DNA of 64,000 nt from RUG11690 sp045616665 (lineage in GTDB: Bacteria > Bacteroidota > Bacteroidia > Bacteroidales > WCHB1-69). The first letter of the stretch is position 1, and every line of letters begins with the position of its first letter. Both the position numbers and the translations under genes were made by a program. This document shows positions 9,251 to 18,009 of the stretch, one piece after another. The notes below the pieces were generated by a model. It did not search any database. It worked only from the letters and a program-made list of their open reading frames with translations, and had not been told where the DNA came from. The DNA lies in contig JAZLHE010000056.1 of assembly GCA_045616665.1 (NCBI GenBank), positions 3,279-67,278 of the forward strand, given 5' to 3'.

Positions 9251-11590
9251 TTATTTAGGGATAATCAGTTTGGCGAACTTGAGCATTAACGTTTTGTTTC
9301 CGACGGTATCGAAAGCGACAAGGGCTTTTTTTTCATTGCCGCTGCCTTCGGTGGATATTACAATTCCATAGCCGAACTTGCCATGATATACCCGTTTATT
9401 GACAACAATTTGATCGAACGTGGCCAATTCGCCGATTTGCGCCAATTCTGCTTCGGTTTTCGTCTGCACTGTCGGCTTAGGAACCACCGGACGAGATGAC
9501 GGAGAATACGGATTGGTACGGACCGTATAAGAACGGTTTTTGGCGAACGAAGGCGTTTCGGGCATAGAAAACGAACCTTTTCCTGCCGATGCCTTTCGCG
9601 TGGTATTTAAGTATTTTTCGGGAATTTCATCCAAGAAACGACTATGTTCGGCAAATTGCAGAGAACCAAACTTATATCGGGTTTCCGCATAAGTAAGCAT
9701 CACCCGTTTTCTGGCACGTGTCAGCGCCACATAAAACAAGCGGCGCTCCTCTTCCAATTCCTTTCGCGTATTGACACAAAGAGAAGACGGAAAAAGATTT
9801 TCCTCCAAACCCGCCACAAAGACATAATCAAATTCAAGACCTTTAGCCGCATGAATGGTCATCATTTTCACTTTATCCTCAGTATCATCCTTTTCATCAT
9901 CATCACTCAACAAAGAAACCGTTTCCAAATAATGGTCCAATGACGGGAAATACGTACTGATAAGTTCTCCAGTAGCCTCGTTGAAGGAGGATTCGGGCTC
10001 ACGCTCGGTAAAAGCCTTGATAGAATCGAGCAATTCTTCGATATTGTCTATTCTGTCTTTATCGGAAGGATCTTCCCGCAATGCACTCACAATGCCCGAA
10101 GATTCAGCGATATGCTTAGCCAAATCGAAAGCATCGGTAGTAGGCAGGAGGGCGGTGTAACTCTGTATTCGCGCCGCAAAATCGGTCATTCTTGCCTTGG
10201 TGGGCGCATTCACATCCAAATTAAAATCATCGGGATGGACCATCACATTCCACATCCGTTCGTGATGTTCTGCGGCACAATTCAGAAGTTTATCCACCGT
10301 TGTAGCCCCGATTCCACGCTGCGGGTAATTAATCACACGCCGCAACGACTCTTCGTCATAATGATTGACCGCCAATCTGAAATAAGCCATTAAATCCTTG
10401 ATTTCTTTTCTCTTATAGAAAGAAAGTCCTGCATAAATCTTATACGGAATATGCCGTTTAATCAGCACTTCCTCAATAGCACGCGATTGGGAATTGGTAC
10501 GATACAGAATGGCAAACTGACTATGGGAAGCCTGCTCATTGACCTTGATTTCAAAAATCGCATCCGCAATGGCAAAGGCTTCCTCGGTATCGCTGCCAGT
10601 TTTGAGAATATTGATTTTCGACCCTTCCGCATTATCTGTCCAGATTTCCTTATACATCTGGTTTTTATTATTCTTGATAATCGCATTGGCCGCATTCACA
10701 ATCACTTGCGTAGAACGGTAATTCTGCTCCAGCTTGATGATTTCGCACGTGGGATAATCCTGCTTGAAATTCAAGATATTTGTAATATCAGCGCCGCGGA
10801 AGGAATAAATACTTTGCGCATCGTCGCCCACCACGCAAATATTTTGGTATGCGGCAGCCAATTTCTTGATAATCAGATATTGGGCAAAATTCGTATCCTG
10901 ATACTCATCCACTAAAATATAACGGAAACGCTGCTGGTATTTATAGAGAACATCCGGAAAATCTCTCAAGAGGACATTCATATAGTACAACAAATCGTCG
11001 AAATCCATCGCATTGGCATTTTTCAGGCGTTGGTTATAACGCATAAAGATGTCGGCAATAAGGGGCTTGCCACTACGGGCGTCGGCCTCGCGGATTTCGG
11101 GATTTTTGGCATAATCTTCTTCCGAAAAAAGACTTGACTTGGCGGAAGAAATACGATTTTGGATATAATTGGCCACATAAATCTTGGGGTCGAGCTGCAT
11201 TTCCTTCACGATGGACTTGATCATATTCTTGGTATCATCGGCATCGTAAACAGTTAGATTCTGGTTATATCCCAAACGGGAACCTTCCACACGGATGATG
11301 CGGTAGAAAATAGAGTGGAAAGTGCCCATCGAAACGGACTTTGCATTACTGTCTCCTACTAACTTAAAAATACGCTCCTTCATTTCGCCGGCCGCCTTGT
11401 TGGTAAAAGTCAATGCCAAAATTTGAAACGGGCTGATTCCGCGGGTAAGCATATAGGCGATACGATAGGTTAACACGCGGGTTTTGCCCGAACCCGCGCC
11501 CGCAATCACCATCACTGGTCCTTCTATCTGTTTTACAGCACGTTGCTGCGCATCATTGAGTTGCGATAACAATTCTTCTTCCTGATTCAT
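9251..11590 (-). CDS. pcrA: UvrD/PcrA-type ATP-dependent DNA helicase
   Basis: Superfamily 1A 3'-5' helicase for nucleotide excision repair, mismatch repair and removal of recombinase from DNA. The 779-residue protein has the Q motif (LNDAQQRAV), Walker A GAGSGKTR at residues 31-38, DEYQDTN, GDDAQSIYSFRGA, the motif IV region QNYRS, motif V (MMTIHAAKGLEFDYVFV) and motif VI (YVALTRARKR). The C-terminus is a Tudor-like domain (VYHGKFGYGIV), typical of PcrA/UvrD. It is the upstream member of a two-gene unit with the GSCFA protein. A minus-strand box TAAGTTTG lies at 11611-11618. Confidence 0.95.
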   Translation of the reverse strand: MNQEEELLSQLNDAQQRAVKQIEGPVMVIAGAGSGKTRVLTYRIAYMLTRGISPFQILALTFTNKAAGEMKERIFKLVGDSNAKSVSMGTFHSIFYRIIRVEGSRLGYNQNLTVYDADDTKNMIKSIVKEMQLDPKIYVANYIQNRISSAKSSLFSEEDYAKNPEIREADARSGKPLIADIFMRYNQRLKNANAMDFDDLLYYMNVLLRDFPDVLYKYQQRFRYILVDEYQDTNFAQYLIIKKLAAAYQNICVVGDDAQSIYSFRGADITNILNFKQDYPTCEIIKLEQNYRSTQVIVNAANAIIKNNKNQMYKEIWTDNAEGSKINILKTGSDTEEAFAIADAIFEIKVNEQASHSQFAILYRTNSQSRAIEEVLIKRHIPYKIYAGLSFYKRKEIKDLMAYFRLAVNHYDEESLRRVINYPQRGIGATTVDKLLNCAAEHHERMWNVMVHPDDFNLDVNAPTKARMTDFAARIQSYTALLPTTDAFDLAKHIAESSGIVSALREDPSDKDRIDNIEELLDSIKAFTEREPESSFNEATGELISTYFPSLDHYLETVSLLSDDDEKDDTEDKVKMMTIHAAKGLEFDYVFVAGLEENLFPSSLCVNTRKELEEERRLFYVALTRARKRVMLTYAETRYKFGSLQFAEHSRFLDEIPEKYLNTTRKASAGKGSFSMPETPSFAKNRSYTVRTNPYSPSSRPVVPKPTVQTKTEAELAQIGELATFDQIVVNKRVYHGKFGYGIVISTEGSGNEKKALVAFDTVGNKTLMLKFAKLIIPK

Positions 11591-11610
11591 GCCTCAAATT
11601 TTTAAGACTG

Positions 11611-11618
11611 CAAACTTA
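11611..11618 (-). promoter_or_regulatory. Putative -7 box for the pcrA-GSCFA unit
   Basis: Minus-strand TAAGTTTG lies 20 bp upstream of the helicase ATG. It matches TAnnTTTG; no convincing -33 partner was found. The short distance implies a very short leader. Confidence 0.4.
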
Positions 11619-11642
11619 CACAAAAGTTTTGAGATTTTTATG

Positions 11643-11672
11643 TTGGACAAATAGAAATTATTTGTATTTTTG
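11643..11672 (+). promoter_or_regulatory. Bacteroidetes promoter of the tandem lipoprotein array
   Basis: TTG at 11643-11645, exactly 19 bp, then TATTTTTG at 11665-11672: a full consensus promoter. The first lipoprotein starts about 120 bp downstream, leaving an untranslated leader of roughly 110 nt. An imperfect inverted repeat within it (tatcaagaact ... ttcctgata, about 11732-11760) may form a leader hairpin. Confidence 0.7.
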
Positions 11673-11790
11673 CACGATAATAATACTATTGAATTTAGAT
11701 TATTACAACTTTATATTTTTGTATCAAGAACTGATTAATGGGTTCACCAATTCCTGATACCATATTAACCTATCGAGCCCACAAAAAAAC

Positions 11791-12963
11791 ATGAAAAAAA
11801 TCAAATTACTCACGTTGACATGCCTCCTGCTGTCTGTGGTTTTTATGTCTTGTAAAAAAGACGATCCCAAAAAAGAAGATCCTGACACACCAACTTCAGA
11901 GGAAACCGTCTATATTATGGGCACATACGGATCTGAATCTTTTCTCCTGACGAATGACAAACTAAGCTTCTTTAACAACGATAAAGGAGATTTTGGCGCG
12001 CTTGACATGGCGATTGCAGACAACGGCGACGTCTATGTTGCAGGAGAGGTTCAAAGTGCAGCAGCAGGCATGCAGCCAAAATCACTGTTATTCAAAAACG
12101 GCGTTCCATGCTATGAATACTACTTTGATTACGCCTCATTTTGCAACATTGCGATTGAAGACAATGGCAAGGTGGTCCTTGCGGGATTGCATCTTTCTGA
12201 TCAAGTTAGACCCGCCGTTTGGGACGGTACCACCGCTACAAATTTACCTCTTCCCGCCGGAAACGATGTAAATGAATGGTTCATTACAACAATGGATTAT
12301 AAGGATGGTCACGAACTCATTGCCGGTTATTATGTAAATACTAATAGTCAATACGTTCCGGCAGTGTGGGTAGATCGTCAGCTCGTAAATGTGGATCCCA
12401 TGAACGGCGCTTCAACTATAGTTGATGCCGGCACACTGATCAATGGTACCAATTTCAAAATTGCAGGTCGTTATTTAAATGAAGAAGGAAACTACATGGC
12501 ATACGAATACGATAGTCAATCTGGCACAGGCACCCGAATCCCTTATCAGTGGGAAGGCTCAAATGTCAGCATGGCCTACGGAATAGTCAATTCTTACAAG
12601 TGGAATAAAACCGAAGCGGAAGGAAGCCGCAGTAACTATTCTTTAATAACTGAAATTTTCCAACATTACGTTCCTGATCCTACAACCGGAGAGCAAATCA
12701 TAGACACTTGTTATGGAGGATTTTATGTGGTGAAAGACGGTAGCGTTATGCCACAAACGATGTACAGATACCCACAAACCAACACCATCAGCTCTATCAT
12801 CGACATGTCAATCAATTCCAAAAACCAGCTTTATCTGGTGGGAAGTTTCTATACCCTTCATGAGGGCATCAAGCCTGCCTATTGGATAGATGGCGTACGC
12901 CACGTTATTGATCTTGAAAAAGGCGTTGCTTCTAAAATCATCATTAAACCAGCACAAAAATAA
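11791..12963 (+). CDS. Tandem paralogous lipoprotein 1 of 3
   Basis: 390 residues with a lipoprotein signal: VVFMSC with acylated Cys21, followed by a KKDDPKKEDP linker. The mature part has repeats of about 55-60 residues ending in PAVWDGT, PAVWVDRQ and PAYWIDG, followed by a short L/V strand, which suggests a small beta-propeller or beta-repeat fold; that is inference. Function unknown, probably surface or outer-membrane-associated. Copies 2 and 3 follow at 9-bp spacers. The first 50 and last 70 residues are nearly identical in all three, while the middle differs, consistent with gene conversion or selection for variation. The ATG is fixed by the signal peptide. Confidence 0.85.
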   Translation: MKKIKLLTLTCLLLSVVFMSCKKDDPKKEDPDTPTSEETVYIMGTYGSESFLLTNDKLSFFNNDKGDFGALDMAIADNGDVYVAGEVQSAAAGMQPKSLLFKNGVPCYEYYFDYASFCNIAIEDNGKVVLAGLHLSDQVRPAVWDGTTATNLPLPAGNDVNEWFITTMDYKDGHELIAGYYVNTNSQYVPAVWVDRQLVNVDPMNGASTIVDAGTLINGTNFKIAGRYLNEEGNYMAYEYDSQSGTGTRIPYQWEGSNVSMAYGIVNSYKWNKTEAEGSRSNYSLITEIFQHYVPDPTTGEQIIDTCYGGFYVVKDGSVMPQTMYRYPQTNTISSIIDMSINSKNQLYLVGSFYTLHEGIKPAYWIDGVRHVIDLEKGVASKIIIKPAQK

Positions 12964-12972
12964 TAATACACT

Positions 12973-14139
12973 ATGAAAAAAATCAAATTACTTACCTTGA
13001 CATGCCTCTTGCTGTCAGTGGTTTTTATGTCTTGTAAAAAAGACGATCCCAAAAAAGAAGATCCTGATACACCAACTTCAGAAGAAACCGTCTATATTAT
13101 GGGCACATACGGATCTGAATCTTTTCTCCTGACGAATGACAAACTAAGCTTTTTCGACAATAATATAGGAAGATTTGGCGCACTTGACATGGCGGTTGCA
13201 GACAACGGCGATGTCTATGTTGCAGGAGAAGTAAAAGCATTGTCGATAAGTTCCCCATCATCACTGTTATTCAAAAACGGCGTACCTTGCTATGAATATG
13301 TCTTTGATCACGCTTCATTTTGCGGCATTGCGATTGAAGACAATGGCAAGATTGTTCTTGCAGGTTTGCATTTGTCAGATAAATACAGACCCGCCGTGTG
13401 GGACGGTACTACCGCGACAGATTTGCCTCTTTCTGGTGAAAGCAACATCAATGAATGGCACGTTACATCTATAGATTATAAGGATGGTCACGAACTCATT
13501 GTTGGTTTCTCTTTGAATTTGGATGGCAAATACAATCCATTAGTGTGGGTAGATCGCCAGTTTGTAAGTGTAGATCCTATGAACGGTGCTTCGGCAAAAA
13601 TCTTTTCCGGCACACTGACCAATGGCACCAATTTCAAAATCGCAGGTAATTTTTTGGATGAAGAAGGAAACTACACGGCATACGAATACGATAGTCAGAC
13701 AGGCGGCACTCAAATCAATTATCAGTGGGAAAGCTCAAATTTCAGCGTAGTCTATGGAATAGTCAATTCTTACAAGTGGAATAAAACCGAAGCGGAAGGA
13801 ACCCGCAGTAACTATTCTTTAGTAACTGAAGATTACGAGCACTACGCGATAAATCCAACAACTGGAGAACCATACATAGACTCTTGTTATGGTGGATTTT
13901 ATGTGATGAAAGACGGTAGCGTTATGCCGCAAACGATGTACAGGTACCCACAAACCAACACCATCAGCTCTATCATCGACATGTCAATCAACTCCAAAAA
14001 CCAGCTTTACCTGGTGGGAAGTTTCTATGACAATGACGAAGGCATCAAGCCTGCCTATTGGGTGGATGGCGTACGCCACATTATTGATCTTGAAGATGGC
14101 GTTGCCTCCAGAATCATCATCAAACCAGCCCAAAAGTAA
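12973..14139 (+). CDS. Tandem paralogous lipoprotein 2 of 3
   Basis: 388 residues, a paralogue of the previous gene with the same signal peptide and Cys21 lipobox. Relative to copy 1 the main changes lie around residues 70-90 (AEVK-type segment), in the second Trp repeat (NPLVWVDRQ instead of VPAVWVDRQ), and in the stretch before the conserved YYNSCYGG-like block (here IDSCYGGFYV). It has no promoter of its own in the 9-bp spacer, so it depends on readthrough from 11643. Function unknown. Confidence 0.85.
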   Translation: MKKIKLLTLTCLLLSVVFMSCKKDDPKKEDPDTPTSEETVYIMGTYGSESFLLTNDKLSFFDNNIGRFGALDMAVADNGDVYVAGEVKALSISSPSSLLFKNGVPCYEYVFDHASFCGIAIEDNGKIVLAGLHLSDKYRPAVWDGTTATDLPLSGESNINEWHVTSIDYKDGHELIVGFSLNLDGKYNPLVWVDRQFVSVDPMNGASAKIFSGTLTNGTNFKIAGNFLDEEGNYTAYEYDSQTGGTQINYQWESSNFSVVYGIVNSYKWNKTEAEGTRSNYSLVTEDYEHYAINPTTGEPYIDSCYGGFYVMKDGSVMPQTMYRYPQTNTISSIIDMSINSKNQLYLVGSFYDNDEGIKPAYWVDGVRHIIDLEDGVASRIIIKPAQK

Positions 14140-14148
14140 TAATACATT

Positions 14149-15324
14149 ATGAAAAAAATCAAATTACTCACGTTGACCTGCCTCTTGCTGTCAGTGGTTT
14201 TTATGTCCTGTAAAAAAGAAGATCCCAAAAAAGAAGATCCTGCTGAACCGACTTCAGAGGAAACCGTTTATATCATGGGAACTTACGGAGTAACCAAGTC
14301 ATTTCTCCTAACGAATGACAAACTAAGCTTCTTTAACAATAATATTGGAGATTTTGGCGCACTTGACATGGCGATTGCCGACAATGGCGACCTCTATGTT
14401 GCAGGAGAGGTAGAACCTGACGATGATGGTGCGCTTCCATCATCGATGTTATTCAAAAATGGCGTACCTTGCTATGAATATGGCTTTGATTATGCTTCAT
14501 TTTGCCGCATTGCCATAGAAGACAATGGAAAGATTGTCCTTGCGGGATTGCATTTTACTGATCAAATTAGACCCGCTGTGTGGGATGGTACCACCGCGAC
14601 AAATTTGCCCCTTCCTGCCGGAAGCAATATTAGTAAATGGTACATTACATCAATGGATTATAGGAATGGTCACGAACTCATTGCGGGTTTCTATGTAAAT
14701 GCTAATGGAAAGTACGTTCCGGCAGTATGGGTGGATCGCCAACTTGTAAACGCAGATCCTATGAGCGGTGCTTCAGCAGTTGTCAATTCTGGCACACTCA
14801 CCAATGGCGCCAATTTCAAAATCGCAGGTAATTATTTGGATGAAGACGGAAACTACACGGCATACGAATACGATAGTCAGACAAGTATGGGCACCCGAAT
14901 CCCTTATCAGTGGGAAGGCTCAAATGTCAGCATGGCCTACGGAATAGTCAATTCTTCCAAGTGGAATAAAACCGAAGCGGAAGGAGCCGGCAGTATCTAT
15001 TCTTTAGTAACTGAAGATTACGAGCACTACGCGATAAGTCCAACAACTGGAGAACCATACATAGACACTTGTTATGGTGGATTTTATGTGGTGAAAGACG
15101 GTAGCGTTATGCCGCAAACGATGTACAGATACCCACAAACCAACACCATCAGTTCCATCATTGACATGTCAATCAACTCCAAAAACCAACTTTATCTGGT
15201 GGGAAGCTTCTATACCATTGACGAAGGCATCAAGCCTGCCTATTGGATAGATGGCGTACGCCACGTTATTGATCTTGAAAAAGGCGTTGCTTCTAAAATC
15301 ATCATTAAACCAGCACAAAAGTAA
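14149..15324 (+). CDS. Tandem paralogous lipoprotein 3 of 3
   Basis: 391 residues, the third member of the array, with lipobox Cys21 and a KKEDPKKEDP linker. It is a mosaic: the VSMAYGIVNS block matches copy 1, whereas the EDYEHYAI block and the GEPYIDTCYGG segment match copy 2. The C-terminal 60 residues are nearly the same as in copy 1. Followed at once by a rho-independent terminator, which closes the three-gene transcript. Function unknown; the array probably presents variant surface lipoproteins. Confidence 0.85.
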   Translation: MKKIKLLTLTCLLLSVVFMSCKKEDPKKEDPAEPTSEETVYIMGTYGVTKSFLLTNDKLSFFNNNIGDFGALDMAIADNGDLYVAGEVEPDDDGALPSSMLFKNGVPCYEYGFDYASFCRIAIEDNGKIVLAGLHFTDQIRPAVWDGTTATNLPLPAGSNISKWYITSMDYRNGHELIAGFYVNANGKYVPAVWVDRQLVNADPMSGASAVVNSGTLTNGANFKIAGNYLDEDGNYTAYEYDSQTSMGTRIPYQWEGSNVSMAYGIVNSSKWNKTEAEGAGSIYSLVTEDYEHYAISPTTGEPYIDTCYGGFYVVKDGSVMPQTMYRYPQTNTISSIIDMSINSKNQLYLVGSFYTIDEGIKPAYWIDGVRHVIDLEKGVASKIIIKPAQK

Positions 15325-15353
15325 TATTTGCAAAGGTTTTATATAAATTTCAA

Positions 15354-15388
15354 AGAGAGGCGGATTATCACGATTCGCCTCTCTTTTT
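15354..15388 (+). terminator. Rho-independent terminator of the lipoprotein array
   Basis: Stem AGAGAGGCG / CGCCTCTCT with a 13-nt loop and a run of five T. It lies between the last lipoprotein and the convergent YitT gene and may serve both directions. Confidence 0.85.
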
Positions 15389-15458
15389 GTCAAAAAACAT
15401 CAAGCTTCGACAAAGAAACAACAAAATTTCCGTCTTGGATTTCTTTGTCCGACAGGCA

Positions 15459-16325
15459 TTACAGCTTCAGCTGATCGAAATTCTTTCCAAACACGCCGTA
15501 AGTTTTAGAAATACTGATGAATGCCGTATCGTCAATATCCTTGATGATACGCGTGATGAGCACCTTGTCGGTTTTATGGGCGATAATGAGCAGAATTTCG
15601 CTTTCTTCTTTCGTATAGGAGCCATAACTTTTGATGAGGGTGGCACCACGGTGAAGGTCGTTGTTGATTTTATCGGCGATTTCGCGATTCTTTTTAGAAA
15701 ATACCATAATCTGATAGCTCTGCCTATAACCGTCGATTACCACATCGGAAATCACGGTATAGACGAACATCACCACCATACTATACACCAGTTTTTCCAC
15801 CGAATGGACGATGAAGTAGGAAGACCCGACAATCAATATATTGGAATAAAAAGACACGCGACCATACGAGATATTCCGGTACTTTCCAATCATCAGGGCA
15901 ATGATATCGGTTCCGCCCGTATTTCCTCCGAAATTGATGGCCATACCCACACCGAAAGCAGCGAGACCCGCACCAATCATTGAGCACATAAAGGCATCAT
16001 CCACCAAAGGCTGCTTGAAAATGGCCTGCCCCACGGAAAGCAGAGAAGACAAAATCAACGTGCATATCATCGTATTGATGCAGAAGCGGCGACCGAGGAC
16101 TTTCCATGCAATGACGACCAAAACCAAGTTCAGCACGAAAGCGGTAACACCAACCGGAATAGTTTTGGTGGCAAAGTAAACGATAGCGGCGATACCACTC
16201 ACACCGCCACCAGTAAGGGCGTTAGGAATAAGAAAAGCGGTCCATCCGAATGCGAAAATTGCCAAACCGATGGTAATAAATACGAAATTTTTAATCTCCT
16301 TGAGTAATTCTGAAGTGGTAATCAT
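15459..16325 (-). CDS. YitT family membrane protein (DUF161/DUF2179)
   Basis: 288 residues. The N-terminal two thirds hold five or six hydrophobic helices with the family glycine motifs (ALTGGGVSGIAAIVYF near residues 35-52, and NFGGNTGGTDIIAL). The C-terminal 85 residues form the soluble DUF2179 ferredoxin-like domain (GATLIKSYGSYTKEESEIL). YitT proteins are inner-membrane proteins with no firmly established substrate. The gene is monocistronic; a minus-strand TAATTTTG box lies at 16412-16419. The start ATG at 16325 has no competing upstream start. Confidence 0.92.
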   Translation of the reverse strand: MITTSELLKEIKNFVFITIGLAIFAFGWTAFLIPNALTGGGVSGIAAIVYFATKTIPVGVTAFVLNLVLVVIAWKVLGRRFCINTMICTLILSSLLSVGQAIFKQPLVDDAFMCSMIGAGLAAFGVGMAINFGGNTGGTDIIALMIGKYRNISYGRVSFYSNILIVGSSYFIVHSVEKLVYSMVVMFVYTVISDVVIDGYRQSYQIMVFSKKNREIADKINNDLHRGATLIKSYGSYTKEESEILLIIAHKTDKVLITRIIKDIDDTAFISISKTYGVFGKNFDQLKL

Positions 16326-16411
16326 GATAAAATTCTTGGGTTAATATTGATTATTGAATTATTATCTTACTGAATTCCAATAAATTAAATTTTGACAATT
16401 ATATCAAAATG

Positions 16412-16419
16412 CAAAATTA
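16412..16419 (-). promoter_or_regulatory. Putative -7 box for yitT
   Basis: Minus-strand TAATTTTG, about 85 bp upstream of the start. It sits back to back with the tRNA promoter at 16440. Only the -7 element is clear. Confidence 0.4.
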
Positions 16420-16439
16420 CGAAAAAAAATAAAAAAAGC

Positions 16440-16469
16440 TTGTATTAATTAAAAAAAGTTGTATTTTTG
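16440..16469 (+). promoter_or_regulatory. Promoter of tRNA-Asn
   Basis: TTG at 16440-16442, 19 bp, TATTTTTG at 16462-16469: a complete Bacteroidetes promoter 31 bp upstream of the tRNA 5' end. Confidence 0.75.
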
Positions 16470-16500
16470 CAGCGTTAAAAAAAAAGCGAAAAAGCGCAAC

Positions 16501-16574
16501 GCTTCCTTAGCTCAGTCGGTTAGAGCATCTGACTGTTAATCAGAGGGTCCTAGGTTCAAGTCCTAGAGGGAGCG
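16501..16574 (+). tRNA. tRNA-Asn (anticodon GTT)
   Basis: 74 nt cloverleaf. The acceptor GCTTCCT pairs with AGGGAGC (one G-T wobble), discriminator G at 16574. D arm TAGCTCAGTCGGTTAGAGC; anticodon stem TCTGA/TCAGA with loop CTGTTAA and anticodon GTT at 16535-16537; T arm with GGTTCAAGTCC. CCA is not encoded. It is a stand-alone gene with its own promoter and terminator. Confidence 0.98.
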
Positions 16575-16580
16575 CAAAGA

Positions 16581-16617
16581 AAAGCACCTATTCTCAATGA
16601 GTTAGGTGCTTTTTTTT
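16581..16617 (+). terminator. Rho-independent terminator after tRNA-Asn
   Basis: Stem AAAGCACCTA / TAGGTGCTTT with a 10-11-nt loop, running into eight or more T. Confidence 0.9.
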
Positions 16618-16686
16618 GTTGCCTTCCGGATAGGGGGAAATGTGGCGATTTCAACAGGTTTTGGGTAAAAAATCTATAATAGTTCA

Positions 16687-17913
16687 CTAATTTTCTGAAG
16701 TTGTCAAACTTTGTATATCTTTTTGTTCATCTTCCGCAGTCACCTTATTCACAATCAGCATCAAGGCACCGTCGCCAGCCACGTTTACTGCCGTTCCCAA
16801 TGAGTCTAACGCAATGCTCAACGTAATCATTATCGCAATCATCGGATCCGAAAAACCAAGCATAGATTGGATCATTCCCGCGGCCGCCATAATCACACCA
16901 CCGGGAATGCCGGGAGCTGCCAGTACCGTGATAGAGAAAATCATAATAAACACGAAATACAATGTGAAATTGTAGGTCACACCATACATCAGCATGGTGG
17001 CAACAGCCAGGGCCACGGTTCTGATTGACGCACCGGACAAATGAATATTCGCACACATCGGAATGACAAAATTCACCACATTGGGTCTCACACCCATCTT
17101 ATTGGCACAACGAAGCGTCACAGGAAGCGTTGCCGCCGAAGACGACGAGGCCAAGGCGGTAAACAAAGCCGGAAACATCGTACGTAACGACTTTAACGGA
17201 TTCCGTTTCGCAATTATTCCTGCTATAATATACTGTATCAGCAACCACGCGATAAAAAGAACGATCATCACTAAAATCACCTTCGAATAAACCTTGATCA
17301 CCATATTCATTTCTCCAGAAACCGTCATTTTCAAAAACATTCCGAAAATATATATGGGCAATAAGGGCAAAATGATACTGTTGATAATCATCATCACCAC
17401 ATCTTTCAACTCGATCACGCCAGACTTAATGCTGTGATGATTGTACTTGAGGATGGCAAAACCCAAAATAAACGATAAGAGCAAAGCCGACATCGTATCC
17501 ATTAATGGTGGAAAATCAATCTTAAAATACGGATCCAATGCCGCCGATGAAACGCCTCCCGCAAGATCGGTCGTAGAATTTATTTGGCCACCAACAAGAG
17601 ATGGAAACACCAGATCGGAAACACCAAATGTGAATAAACCGGCGATGACCGTTGAGACATACGACAACACCAACGTCCAAATAAGCATTTTGCCCACCCC
17701 TTTGTCCGTTTCCACGATAGCACTCGTAATCAATGCCAAGATCAGCAATGGCACGGTGAATGCCAAAAGAGACGAAAATAATCCGTCAAAAGTAATGAAG
17801 ATTCTCACAAACCAAAGAGGCATAAACTGTCCCAAGGCAATTCCCAATGCCACCGCCAAGGCAACAGTTGCCAATAAGTTTTTCTTGAAAAAATTTAATA
17901 TACGCTTGAACAT
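16687..17913 (-). CDS. Dicarboxylate/amino acid:cation symporter (DAACS family)
   Basis: 408 residues with eight or more hydrophobic segments. The serine-rich re-entrant loop ASSSSAATLPVTLRC and the following NFVIPMCANIHLSGA and DSLGTAVNVAGDGAL motifs define the glutamate/dicarboxylate carrier family (GltP/DctA/SstT type). It should import dicarboxylic amino acids or related solutes with Na+ or H+; the exact substrate cannot be read from sequence. Asparagine and aspartate residues of helix 8 are present. The gene is monocistronic, with a minus-strand TATTTTTG box at 17939-17946. Confidence 0.9.
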   Translation of the reverse strand: MFKRILNFFKKNLLATVALAVALGIALGQFMPLWFVRIFITFDGLFSSLLAFTVPLLILALITSAIVETDKGVGKMLIWTLVLSYVSTVIAGLFTFGVSDLVFPSLVGGQINSTTDLAGGVSSAALDPYFKIDFPPLMDTMSALLLSFILGFAILKYNHHSIKSGVIELKDVVMMIINSIILPLLPIYIFGMFLKMTVSGEMNMVIKVYSKVILVMIVLFIAWLLIQYIIAGIIAKRNPLKSLRTMFPALFTALASSSSAATLPVTLRCANKMGVRPNVVNFVIPMCANIHLSGASIRTVALAVATMLMYGVTYNFTLYFVFIMIFSITVLAAPGIPGGVIMAAAGMIQSMLGFSDPMIAIMITLSIALDSLGTAVNVAGDGALMLIVNKVTAEDEQKDIQSLTTSEN

Positions 17914-17938
17914 AATTGATATTGCATTTTATTTTCTG

Positions 17939-17946
17939 CAAAAATA
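17939..17946 (-). promoter_or_regulatory. -7 box for the symporter
   Basis: Minus-strand TATTTTTG, 25 bp upstream of the start codon; no clear -33 element. Confidence 0.5.
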
Positions 17947-18009
17947 CAACAATTATTGATTATATTCGTATGCGTAATTAATCGGATTTATGCATAACCG
18001 ACGATGGTA

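Noticed and set aside
10451..10915. 154-codon plus-strand ORF inside the helicase gene
   Set aside because: It lies fully antisense to conserved helicase motifs and has no recognisable domains or promoter.
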